From Psococerastis gibbosa (Eukaryota > Arthropoda > Insecta > Psocodea > Psocidae): DNA of 64,000 nt. How positions within the stretch are numbered: position 1 is the first letter of the stretch; the number at the start of each line of letters is the position of its first letter. The notes under the pieces are model-generated. The model saw only the letters and a list, made by a program, of their open reading frames with translations. It did not search any database and was not told the origin of the DNA. Below, piece after piece: positions 1 to 11,280 of the stretch. The stretch spans positions 6,696,001-6,760,000 of the forward strand of contig OZ020485.1 of NCBI GenBank assembly GCA_963971405.1, written 5' to 3'. Both the position numbers and the translations under genes were made by a program.

Positions 1-91
1 CTCAAATTAATAAACAGACTCACACTGACAGGGTTGCTTAAACCAGAAATGCTGAAAAACATACAAACTCTATTTTCTCTAATTGTTACAG

Positions 92-3000
92 CACAGAGAA
101 TTACCACAATTCAACTGGATGGCGTCCAATACTTCGTTAGTAGAATGAACCCATACGCCCCTGAACTAAACTACTTCCTGGCCTACCAGTACTGCCGATC
201 ATTGGGTCTCCAGCTGGTTTCCTTTGAATCAAAAGAAAAGGTTGACTCTATAACACAATATTTAAAGAATGCAGGTACGTAACCGAAATGATTTTTATAT
301 TATTTATTAATTGATTAATTATTAAAATTAAAAAATTAATTAGTGATTAACTACAACATCCAAACTAGGAAGAATAATCCTCATACTGAGTGTATCCAAA
401 CTGACTTCATTTAACTTGAATATACTTTTAATATAATAATATTATATATTATATTATATTACCCAAATTTACAAAGGCTCATGCAACAGCATCATTCTTG
501 TACAAACCATATTACTACTATAACGAATTCATTAGTAGTTACAATAAGTTCGCAAGGCCAAATACGAGCATAAAAGGTTACATTGATATATATATATAAA
601 ACAAACACTAATGGCAATGTAACTAATACTAGTATTATATCATGATTGTATTAAAATGAATAATGTTTAAACAGTACTCTGTATGGTGTATCCCGCACGC
701 CTCTATGAAGGCATGGGAGCCCTAATTGTATTTTGTCTAATTATTGTATTTGTTGGAAATAAAGAATTGTTATTATTATTATTATATATGTATATAATAT
801 AAAATAACAAATGTATAAAATAATATAAAAATAAATATTATATAAATATATAAAATTGAAAAGACGCAACTGATCCGCAATAAATTTTATTAAGTGTAAC
901 AGCATATTTCGGTAAGAGACCATCATCAGTCTGATGAAACCAGTTGCATTTAATAAAATTTATTATGGATCAATTGCATATTTTCAATTTGATACTTAGG
1001 TGCCCATTCCATCGACCGGCTAGGGCTATTTCCAAAAACCGACCTCGCATTGCAGAATTGACGGAAATGTTTATTTTCCTCTATGCCATAGTTAAAATTG
1101 AAAAATGATCATATAGTAAAATCACAAACAAACAAACTAAAATTAAAAAATGGCGTCATGGGATATGTTAAGTACAAACATTTTAATAGATTTCTATAAA
1201 AAGAAAAATTCTAATTGCCGTCAATGTCATTTGCATTCTGCAATGCGAGGTCTGTGGAAACGCCACCTTAGTCTTGAATGTCTGCTACCACGTCACCGTT
1301 TTTGTAAATAGCCCTAGCCGGTCGATGGAATGGGCGCCTTAGAAGAAGAATCTTCTACGACTTTCCAGGCCTAATTACATGCATCGTTGTGCCTAGGGAT
1401 TTTAAATATAAATTCGAAGTTCGGCGGGCCCGCTAGTAATGATTAAATACGGCCAATATACAGTACAGGAGTGGATCCAGCAGATTTTTGTTGTTGTTGA
1501 AAATTTGAGTTTTATTCAATTAATTTTTGTTTTGTTTACTATCATATGAATTTACTCATTTAGGTGGGGGGGGGGGGCGGCTCATGACCCTCTTGACCTC
1601 CATTGTATTGTATATTGCTACTGCTATTGCAGTAGAGCATTTCAAAGAGAATCCGGCGAATACTGTATTTTGTAAATTGGAAATTCCTGTAACTTTATGA
1701 TTATGTAACATGTTATATCGAAATAACTCTAATTTATTATTATTTTCTTTTTCCAACAAGGTACAGGTACACAGGCTTTTATTTTAATTGATTATTATAC
1801 ATTTTTTTTTTAAGTTCCCGATCACCTGAAGTATAGAGACATTACTCATAAACTTGAATTTGTTAATGAATTGTTTGCCATTTAACACAAAATGTACATT
1901 TTTTGTTGTAAATGGTAATTATTTCTCAAAGGCCTTCACTGGCATAGTAGGTAGCTTGCTCGCTCGTAATTGTGTGAGTCTTTATACATGCCTTACGATC
2001 GGAGACCTGTCGTAACTCAACACAGGTAATACCTCCGGATGCGACTGAAGGGGTTATTCGGGTGCATTCATTAAATTATTTTCATGTGATAAATCCTTTA
2101 AAAAAAAGTTTCATGAAACGAGCACTTTGGTGGGAGGTGGTGCGTGTTTGCCCAGTACTACAACCCAGAGAACGGGAAGAGGTTGGCACGACAAGCATTT
2201 TAATCGGGCAAGGATTAATCGGATAATAATTCCAAATTTGTCCTTCAGGGTACAACCGTTTTGATTTCTGGACATCAGGGAACAAACTGGGCACCAACAT
2301 GCTGCTTTGGATGAGCACAGGGCTGCCGTTCAATGTGACGTTCAACTACATGAGGGCAGCAGGCAGCCTTCCGGACCAGGACATGCATATGGAGTCCACC
2401 ATACCAATGATGGCGCCCGAAGTCACGGGGCGACAAGCTGACGGGTACGTTTAAAACATTTGGCCAACGTAACAAAATAACAGCCAATGCCTTAGCTTGT
2501 GGATACACTGTTTTGTTGGAATCTCTAACTTGCAGCAACCTGTCAAAGTTAACAATCTGAATACTGTCCATCCTGCAAGTAAGTTCCATAGCTTCAATAA
2601 CCATTTTCTCGATAGACTGCCAAAAACTTGTCGGAATGTGTAAAACACATGCAGGTCTGATAGGAGTTGGTACCAGTTTGTTAGACGGTTATTGAGTGGC
2701 AACGCGACGGGGACTATAGCGAAGCCTAATCAAGACTTACTGTAGCTCAGGGGCTGATACTGCTACATGAGCTAAGCTAAGGAAAGGTGCAACCAGAGGG
2801 ACAATGATCAAACTGGGTCATGGAGGTCCTACCGTCTGGCAGCACTGCAATGAGTCCGAGGAAACCGCGGAACACACTGTCCTGCCCTGTGGCGGGCGCG
2901 GTTGGACTGTTTTGGGGCTGCCTACATCAACCAGGTCGGTCTGATTGAAGGACATGGCTGTCTTTGCTAACAAGGTTAAGCTGCTGTGTTTCAACAGTTG

Positions 3001-5506
3001 ATTAATTGGCAATGGCCATATTATGAATGATTGGGATGTGATCCCAATAATTATGCTGTTCAAAGGGTCCCAAGACATAAGTCAGCTCAACTCTCTAAAT
3101 TATAATAAATAATAATAATAACCAGAGGGATACCATGTCAAATCTCAAGTTCCAAAAACAATGCGAACCGGATAAGTCAGAGACTGCAATTTTTTTGAAA
3201 AAAATCCGTCGACTGTCTCGATGTAATAGACATGTCTGTTACAAGACAGTTAATAACCAAAGTTAGTGAGCACCTAATTTCTTAAAGTCTCAATGGAAAG
3301 TTAATCTCATATGCTAGTTCCGAAAATTAACAAAATTAACAGCAGACGCGCTAGGTGACAGATTTTTAGCGAGATTAGTGAGGTGGCTTACTCGTAAAGC
3401 AGCTTAGACAGTCGCAGAACAGAATAAATTACACGGTATGTTTACATGTGGGCTAGCAGGCGTTTTTATCGGGCACTTTTCATGTTTTCCTGGGATAAGC
3501 TGCCCGCATTATCATCAAGAATGCGGGCACGCAAAAATAGTCTTATCTATATGCCGGGTAGTGCCCAACACAAACAACATAAAAAGGTTAATTTCTAATG
3601 GTTTCTAGTGAAAGCCAGTGCAAAAAGGGGGGTTGATTTAAAAGCATAACGATGTAAGGACACGAAAAGACATTACCTACGGTACACTCTACTAAGTTAT
3701 TTTTAATATTGGACACATCACTTTCATTATGAACACAAACCGAGGATACATAGTACTTTTAAACGTCAGCGTCATTCATAAACATGCTCAATATAAAGTA
3801 ATGATTAATGATTTTTCAGAGATGCTGGATCAGCCAATGGTTGCATAGCACTGAAGGCCCCCGAGCACCAATGGGAGATCGACGACTGCATGAAACTCAA
3901 AGACTTCATTTGCGAACAGACCCGGTGCTATTACTACAACTACGGGTCTATACCAGTCAGCACTTCCCAGGGGTAAGCAGGTGAGATTATAAGTTTGTAG
4001 GGAATGCTCGCTCTTCAGCATGTCTTGTAACTAACCAACAGATTACAACTACTACTTTATAAACTGTTTCAAATTAAACATATCGGAGGACGGTGCTGCG
4101 TTTCTTTTGATCGGGTACACTTCAAATTTAATACCGTATGGGTCTTCCCATAATGGTAGGTACCCTCTGGTTTGTCTAAAAGTAAAAGGAATGCAACGGT
4201 TGTGTTTTAGTGGATTGAAAAATTAAAACAGTAAGGTCTACTGTTGTATATTTACAATACAATAGCATTATCACGTCTATATGAATCCTTCATTCGCAAA
4301 ACTATAAGTTAAGTTCTTTCTTTACTTTGAGAAGAGCATGGAAATTTCACTTTTTGCACGTCGCTTTTAATGGCTGCCAATCCAAACTGCTTTTCTATGC
4401 ATTTTCAGGGTTCTTAACTATGGGATGCTACCGCACAAAATTTAAGTGAGTGCTGTTTAATATAATATCTCGTAATTATAAAGCCTGAAAGGAAATATCC
4501 ACCACATAACTCGGTACCTAAGAATAGGCAAACCCATGCAATTTATGGGCCCGGGCATTGTACGATATGACTAACCCATTGACAATGTCTAATGTTGTAG
4601 GGTAGTGTATAGTAATTTTGTAATTCGAGCAACAAACTTACGCCTAGAGTTCTACATAGGAGAGAAGGAGCATTCGAGTGCGCCAAAAAGATATTTTGAA
4701 TCCTGGGACCATCTGCTACGTTTTTTCGATGGCTGGTCACATGAGACGTGGCGAGAGGCTCCAAAAATGTTAATAAATAAATAATAATAATATAATGTCA
4801 TAATAAATAATAATAAAATAATAAATAAATAAATAAATAACCTATATTTTTGGCGCAAAGCGAATGTCTAATCTCTCCAATATAGAACTCACTCGAAGTA
4901 TACAATGGGAATCTATCATTAACCTTTAAAATTGTGACTTGCTTTGACCAGTGCGGAGGGAATGTTAAGTCTAAGGTCAGTACTTTGAATCATGACATCA
5001 TGAATCATATACAATTCTGTACGAGGTCAAATAAGAGTAATACCACTAATACCCTTAAGAAGAAATGCTATAAAACAATTTTTAAGTAAAGAATAGCAAA
5101 CACATAATCAACTTTAGCTCTAGTGTAAAATTCGAAATTACAGACCAACAAACACTGACCACTACTAACTTTGTGTTGCAGTGGAAACAAGATAATCAAT
5201 CCCAACGCTCCTCACCAAACCGAAAAACCAATTAAATTTGATGAAGGTCTTTTGCTCAATTTTACTTCTACACGCCGTGTTACCCTACGACCCGCCATGC
5301 TGCGTAAGGAAGACACCACGCCCGACAGCAACGACGTGGCCGAAACAACTGTCACGGAGGCCGCAACCACCACTCTTACACCTGAAATGTTCCACGACGC
5401 GGTCCTAGGCAAGGTCAGCCGAAGCAAGGCTGTACGACTACCTACTGTGGATCGCCTCGAGAGGAAGATTTCTTCAGCGAGTTGGTCTAACGTTGAGAAA
5501 CAGTAA
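92..5506 (+). CDS. C-type lectin domain protein, 3' part (four exons)
   Basis: Four exons join in phase: 92-274, 2249-2444, 3820-3972 and 5182-5506 (stop TAA). Each has AG/GT borders and the split codon at every join is glycine. The product has the C-type lectin fold: a Cys in YQYCRSLG (exon 1), WTSGNKLG and LLWMSTG (exon 2), then GCIAL, DDCMK and FICEQ (exon 3), giving the four canonical disulfide cysteines. The usual calcium/sugar motifs are not seen: no EPN or QPD, and the WND site reads WEIDDC, so calcium-dependent sugar binding is doubtful. The last exon adds about 107 residues, rich in Thr and charged residues, with no membrane segment. The start codon and signal peptide must lie left of the window. 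The long conserved domain recalls the insect cuticle-associated lectins (schlaff/Clect27 type), but that name is only a guess. The family call is firm. Confidence 0.88.
670..790 (+). mobile_element. Retroposon 3' tail ending in TTA repeats
   Basis: The stretch has an AATAAA-like motif at about 758 and ends in a run of TTATTATTA. This is the form of non-LTR or SINE 3' tails seen several times in the window, for example near 36640-36770. No coding part is attached. Confidence 0.4.
853..990. repeat. Imperfect inverted repeat (foldback), 138 bp
   Basis: The left arm at 853-893 and the right arm at 949-990 are near reverse complements (AAATTGAAAA... against ...TTTTCAATTT), separated by 55 bases. 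It lies 8 bases from a hairpin MITE. Probably a small non-autonomous DNA element. Confidence 0.6.
999..1338. mobile_element. Composite hairpin MITE (copy a), TTA duplication
   Basis: Tips GGTGCCCATTCCATCGACCGG and its complement are flanked by TTA at 996-998 and 1339-1341. The stem tip GGCTAGGGCTATTT is shared with the copies at 26211, 27194 and 30719. The left half has lost the GTGGTAGCAGAC core, which survives only on the right (1276-1294). The middle is the inner element with GCATTGCAGAAT arms. Confidence 0.85.
1925..2100 (+). mobile_element. SINE family S3, plus orientation, diverged
   Basis: This resembles six other copies (9332, 18170, 35478, 47765, 60340, 62295). The family has a head like TGGCAAGGTGGTAGCGTGC, a middle of GATCGGAGAC and GTAACTC..ACAC, and a 3' end of TTCATTAAA and a TTAACC-like stretch. 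It lies in the lectin intron before exon 2. Confidence 0.6.
2450..3810. other. Lectin intron, no second gene seen
   Basis: Open frames on the minus strand here overlap or flank lectin exon 2 and have no family resemblance. No clear repeat copies were recognised. Confidence 0.5.
4644..4892. mobile_element. MITE family C (GAGTTCTA termini), with internal insertion
   Basis: The ends GAGTTCTACATAGGAGAG and its complement match the copies at 7895 and 57047. Inside both arms is a second shared stretch, CATTCGAGTGCGCCAAAAA. An A/T-rich AAT repeat block at 4770-4845 expands the centre of this copy. Confidence 0.7.
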
Positions 5507-6146
5507 TTCCGATCTTTTTCAAAACTGTAGCAGTGGTTAGGAAATCAAAGAAATGATCAAACTTCACAATCCACAGGGCATTATTTAAAAGACAAATTTC
5601 TGAATGGGTAAAAAATATTTCTGTAGCGTTCCAAAACACTGCTATTAAGCTGTGTAGGCTAGTTTTTTTTTAGCTTTGGTATAGTATTTTCTCTGTTCTT
5701 TACCCCCCGATCTCGACTGTTATAGGTGTTGGCACGGGTTCCTTTTTCTAATTGGATGACTAGTTAGTTGTATTTTTAGGGGCAACTCGCCCAAATTGTG
5801 ATACGCCACCCTAACACGGGAGTTTCTCTACAGCTGTATCAATGGGACAGCAAGTTTAGAAAAAGGGGAGTACTCTACGAGGTGGTAGTTTCGGTGTAAG
5901 AGAGCGTAAGCTAAAATTTTTGCTTCCTAGTTTCCATGGGAACAAATAATTCGAAACTACGAAGCGACCTTGAAAATCAGCTCAGGTCTACTTTTTAGAA
6001 ACCTTTGATGATTTTCGTCCAGTATACTGAATTTAGTAGATATTGTAGTGTTGACTAGAATAGCGTCTATGAGTTTTATCTCTACAGCGAATTAGTTTTT
6101 TTTAGTACTTTTATGAACGTTTTGTACAACTCCATGCGAGCAGTAT

Positions 6147-6152
6147 AATAAA
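6147..6152 (+). terminator. Candidate polyadenylation signal of the lectin gene
   Basis: This is the first AATAAA after the lectin stop codon, about 640 bases downstream, in unique sequence before an AAT-rich repeat. Its position suits a 3' end, but there is no transcript evidence. Confidence 0.4.
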
Positions 6153-6360
6153 GAACTGTCTGAATTATAAGGGGGCTGTTATTCTATGTAACACCACTTT
6201 TACATTACTTTCGCTGACAATTAGACATGTATTTTCAAAGTAGCTATTAATTGGGACCAGATTGAATCATGGTATCGGCCCACCCAGACAAGACAGCTGC
6301 TTGTTAGGTGCGTCTTATACGTTGAACTAATTAGCAAGCAGTGCTAGAGTGCTAATATAA

Positions 6361-6470
6361 AATAAAAATAATAATAATAATAATAGTCTTTAATGAGAAA
6401 AAAAAAAACAACAGCCATGTTTGCAGCGAATATTAGGGCCAAAGGCCCTTTCTTAAAATTAACTGCTTAA
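6361..6470. repeat. AAT-rich simple repeat and retroposon tail
   Basis: AATAATAAT with an A run is followed by GGGCCAAAGGCCC. It resembles the retroposon 3' ends near 8720 and 45300. No CCP1 exon is visible between here and the left edge. Confidence 0.35.
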
Positions 6471-6596
6471 AAATGGTATGATAATAGATTGTAAGCAATA
6501 TTCTCATTCACTCACTCACAATCACAGTTAGGGGTTTCACGACACTCACTCACTCACTAGGTATTGTTCGATGTCTATAAGGTAGCAGCAACTTAC

Positions 6597-9500
6597 CAGC
6601 CGTTGACAACCCCTTCGACGTTGAGCATTGGTATCACAACAAAAATGTACCGCTTCAGCAGGGCCTGGGCCCCCATCGTGTTGCCCGTGAGAAACTCCAT
6701 GGAACCATCCAATGTCCACGAAGCATTACTTTCGCCTGGATGAACACGTCCTGTGAGGAAGATTATTTCTCTTTCCTAGAACCAAATATAACCATAGAAA
6801 ATAAATAATGCTACCGTAGATGTAAATCTGAAATTAGAGAATCAAGAAAAATCGCAAGGTTGCCAGATTTCCCCAACCCCTCAAACCCACAGGTTTCACC
6901 GCTAACGGCAATACTTAGCTAATGGTTTGGTGACGTCTTTGCTATTTTATTATCGTTGAGCTAAAAGTAAGTTACAAGCAGAGGAAATTAAAATGCCGTA
7001 ATGAATAATCAGAGGTTAAAAACCTTACTAACTTCAAGCTTCCCAAGCATGCTGCTAGCCTAGAGCTTTCAATAAACCACTTGATTGTGTGACTATTGAG
7101 AATTCCTGCTGATTCGCAGTATTCTTTCTTTGCCCCTAATATAGTTTCGAAAACAGTATTTTGGATGGATTCTATCGCTTGGCACATCCAGGCAGGGGTT
7201 AGACTTAGTCAGAGAGGCTGAGTCTCTCTTAATTGCCCTTCCACTCCTTTTTAATAATGCCATTTCGGCTGAAGTTTCCACTGCAACATGGAGGGGTGGG
7301 AGGTCCAGTACTATCTCCATTGCTGCAGTGGAACACGATTTCATAGCCCCTGTAAAGCACCATGTTAGAGAATACGGGCTTCTGAATTTAGCCATAATTT
7401 GGATTATTCAGAGAAAAATTCTCATGTGGTTTGATTTTGCCGTGCCCATGAAGCCATGTTTGATAAAGTACCGTAAGCAAGTATATTTCCTGTGAAGTTT
7501 GACTTTGTGAAAAAAACAGGTAAGTTCAGTTGCCTCTTATATATTATATTAGGGGAAAAGTAATTTAATTCAAGAATTAGGGATGCAATCAACACTTACA
7601 CAAATTGAAGAGCCATCACAATCAGGTCCAGCAATAGTGAGCACAGGTACTTGGTTGCCATTCAAGGTATAACAGAGAGGATCTGCTCGGAAAATGATTT
7701 TATTTCCGCCAGCTTTCTTTGACCACAAGCAAATGTTTCTCTGAAAATACAACATATTAGATCAATTTTAATGAATCATAATTTCATTAGATTCCGTATA
7801 ATTTCGGACAATTATAAGGAAGCTGGTATAAAATTGCTGGGCGGCTCTAGAGCTTGAGCAGGAAATAGTATTATTATTTCTTCATGCCTTAGGCTAGAGT
7901 TCTATACATGAGAGACGGGACATTCGAGGGCGCCAAAAATATTTTTTTTGAATCCTGCCTGCTGAATTAAAAAAAAAAAATATTTCTGGCGCGCTCCAAT
8001 ATCCCACCTCTCTTAAATAGAACTCAATCGTAGGCATTTAACTGCATACAGCCCCCGTTAGCAAAGCTAATCCCGGGGGAAATATCATTATCAATAATTT
8101 TCGATTGATTGCTTATTATTTGGTATAGGAATCAGATGCGTAAAGTTCTAGAATGATGGCGGGGGCAAAACTAAGTAGACCTTATGCCGTCATCAGGCTT
8201 TTCGCAAGGATAGATTCACCAAAATTTAAAGCGTTTAATAGTTCTGAACTTTGAATGATGTAGGACCTCAGGGGCGCAGCCAGGATTTTTTCCCGGAGGG
8301 AGGGGGGGCTGCCTGACTGTGACCCCATCTAGTGTAAATTGTTTTCTTGAGAACTCAATTGTATCTCGTGTATTCTTTAAAGGTTATGGTGTTACTCGTA
8401 TATCATATGATATAGCATAGGTACATCAAACTTCAATTTAGTGGCGGATTTAGCTTTGGTGCGGCACAGGCAGATACTATTAAATCTAATGTTAGCATTA
8501 CGACGGTTTTCATTGAATAGAAATAAAATTGCATTTAACCAAAGAGTGGGGCTTGGGGGTCTCCTCCGGGGGAAAAATTTGAAAATATAAGTGGAAAATA
8601 GGGGAGTTTTACGCATTTTAATAGTAGTAAAGTACATAGCTGTAGATTTTACAAAGTTAGGAAAGGAATGCTTATATACGTTTATATACTTACATACGTT
8701 TGGGGGGGGGGGGGGCAAAGGCAAAGTTTATTGAAACAAAAAAATAATAATACGGGTACAGGGCATAGGGCCCTCTCTTACACCTGACTGTACATATCAA
8801 CGATAGTTCAAATGAAATATTTGTACTATAAGGAAATTATATAATAAACTATTGTACATTCATATCAGATACCAGTCATACCTTCTATTCATAATAACAG
8901 TAACACTAATTCAAATTCGCTATCATTCCTTTCATTTTCTCACACATTCACACGCAGCCTTGCCTTGATAAACCGGTGACGGTGGAATAGACAAATTCGG
9001 CGTTGAAGATCCGTTTTATTGGAAATATACATAAAAATTGAGGACATACCTACCAATAAATGGGAGTAAGTATAGGGGAAGTGATAAGCCATGTAACAGA
9101 CGTCGTAGTCGTGGGGAAAGTCAACGGTGAAAGTGGCCGTGAAGTAACACTTATGTCCAGATGTCTTTCTGTAACTGTTACTGTAGTAGAAGATCTCCCG
9201 CCCAGCCCTCACCCACCCGGGCCTTCCCAGCAGAGATTCTTGAACCTGGAAGTAGTGTTACATTAAAAACAAATTACAAAAAGTTTTGGCACAAGCTAAA
9301 AACTGTGATAATCTGATATATTTTTTTTTTATAAAGGTAAATCGCGTGCAAACAATTTAATGAATGTATCCGATTAATCTCTTCAATCGCCTCATTAAGT
9401 AACCTAATAGTTACGACAGGTCTCCGACTGCAAGGTGCGTAGAGACTCGCACATGTACAAGCACGCTACCACCTTGCCAACGAAGTCGCTAATAATAACT

Positions 9501-11280
9501 TAATAATTTGCATGGCAACTTCAATTTAATAAGAGCCAGAGCTGAAACGAAATTTTTCGATAGTAAGAGCCACTTAAGGGAGAGATTTCATAATATTTTA
9601 AAACAAGAACTACAATTCATCATCCAATAGTTACACAATCCGCTCGTCAATGAATTTTGCTGTCTGCTTATATGTTCCGAACTTCGGTTGAGTGGCTCCC
9701 AAGCCGATGCCATTGGGTGGCAAGAGCATGATTGAAAATATGAACGTAGAAAGTTTATAATACAATGCTGTTGGTTTTAAGGAAAACAAAACTTTGGTCA
9801 AACCCACTGGGTAAAAAGCGAATCGGCCTATTTTACAGGAGATATCCAATACAGCGCTATCAAAATACCTTCAGAAGAAATACTTGTACATTGCGATACA
9901 CAACATGTGACTAACACCGATTGGTCACAGTTTTCGAACTCTTCTCCGGACGCCCTCAACACCCGATTTTTGGACAAATCAAATTCACTAATAGGCAACT
10001 TGACAGTTGTGACAATGAAATATAAAATATGCTAGATAAGGTAGCTCACAGAATACTATAACATATAGGTAGCTTATAGGTTAATAAACCTTTCTTGGTT
10101 TTGCTAGTTTTAATGTAATAATCCTTATTTTATTTTTAAAAAAAATATGCTTATTAAATAAGCAAATAAATAATAAATAAGCCAAATTTTGGCTTATATT
10201 CTATATTTGTGTATCTTTATTTGAATGAATTTCACAAAGACACTTTTGGTCTTGGGCTCTTTTGGGTACAAAAATAACACTATATCAAAGACGGTGGAGT
10301 CGAAAGTAACAAAAAAAAAGACGCCAGTGTGCGGTCGCCTGGACGATTTTCCCAGCGTTGGTGAATCGTCAGTGAAACGTACGGAATATAATAGAGGCTT
10401 CATCCCATAGTTGTACTGGCTGTTGATTTTTTCACAGTTGACAATCTTAAAGACGTAAGGACCAGTTGTGTCCATGTTGCGCACTTCAAAGTAGAACCAG
10501 AAATGGTGGTTTGAGGAATTCACATCGGGGTTCAGAACTAGCTCGTATTCCCGTGGCCCAACCTAAAATCAGTGTCAACAGATAAGCTATAGTCAGCAGT
10601 GCCATAATTATTACATTAGGAGTTACTCACTATTCTATGGTAACGAGAGAAAACTCAGCTAAAGTAGAAATTAAAGAAAGAAAGTAAATAAATAAACCAA
10701 CTTTTTCATGTTTTTTTTTTACAAATCCCGAATACCATTGGTGTCGTAATGGGAAACCTTGGCAGCTTTTTGTTAGCATACCATAGATGGCATAGGAGCA
10801 ACGATAATAAAATACAATAGATCGCGCCTAACCATATATAAGTATTGCCGATAGCGGGAAAACGTAGGGGGAAATGACAAAGGATATGTTGCAACATAAC
10901 AAAAAAGTCGCGGCAAATGAAAAACAATTCAACAGACAGTGCTGACAACAGAATTCAGGCGCAGTAAGCAAGCGCACTTGACCTTGTGTGCCTGGCCTTC
11001 TTAATAGATTAATTTTGACCGTATTGTGCTAGTGGCGAGAAACACCTGCTCAAACTGGGAAACACATCGTCATCGTCACGTCACAGTTACAGATTTTTAA
11101 AAAATGCTATTGTCCACAGAGAACTTACTAGTTGCTCAAGTTTTCAGGTGACTATTGACAAAGAAATACTTCAGTGAAATATATCATCGGTAAATTCGGT
11201 TCAAAAAAGTTACCTGAACTGCTTTTCGCAGGTTCCCACTTTCGAACCTGCTTTCGAAATGTAAATGATGACGTGGCAGT
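6597..11280 (-). CDS. AGTPBP1: CCP1 N-domain and first half of peptidase domain
   Basis: Exon 11214-11247 (or to 11280; both acceptors keep phase) reads [11 protein letters not shown]. Exon 10383-10562 reads [20 protein letters not shown] and [10 protein letters not shown]. Exon 9054-9245 reads [16 protein letters not shown] and [15 protein letters not shown]. Exon 7600-7740 reads [15 protein letters not shown] and VPVLTIAG. Exon 6597-6750 reads [20 protein letters not shown] and [12 protein letters not shown]. The His and Glu of HPGE are the first two zinc ligands of M14 peptidases. Between 7600 and 6750 about 10-17 residues equivalent to RPYVFLSA are missing; an 18-base candidate at 7472-7489 (EIYLLT) has good borders but leaves the frame one base off. 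The domain does not continue recognisably to the left edge. Confidence 0.85.

Noticed and set aside
2082-2604. Minus-strand ORFs over lectin exon 2
   Set aside because: They are antisense shadows of the exon with no family resemblance.
3970-3982. Second donor at 3981 (AG/GTGAG) for lectin exon 3
   Set aside because: Using it brings an in-frame TAA at 3974; the donor after 3972 keeps the frame.
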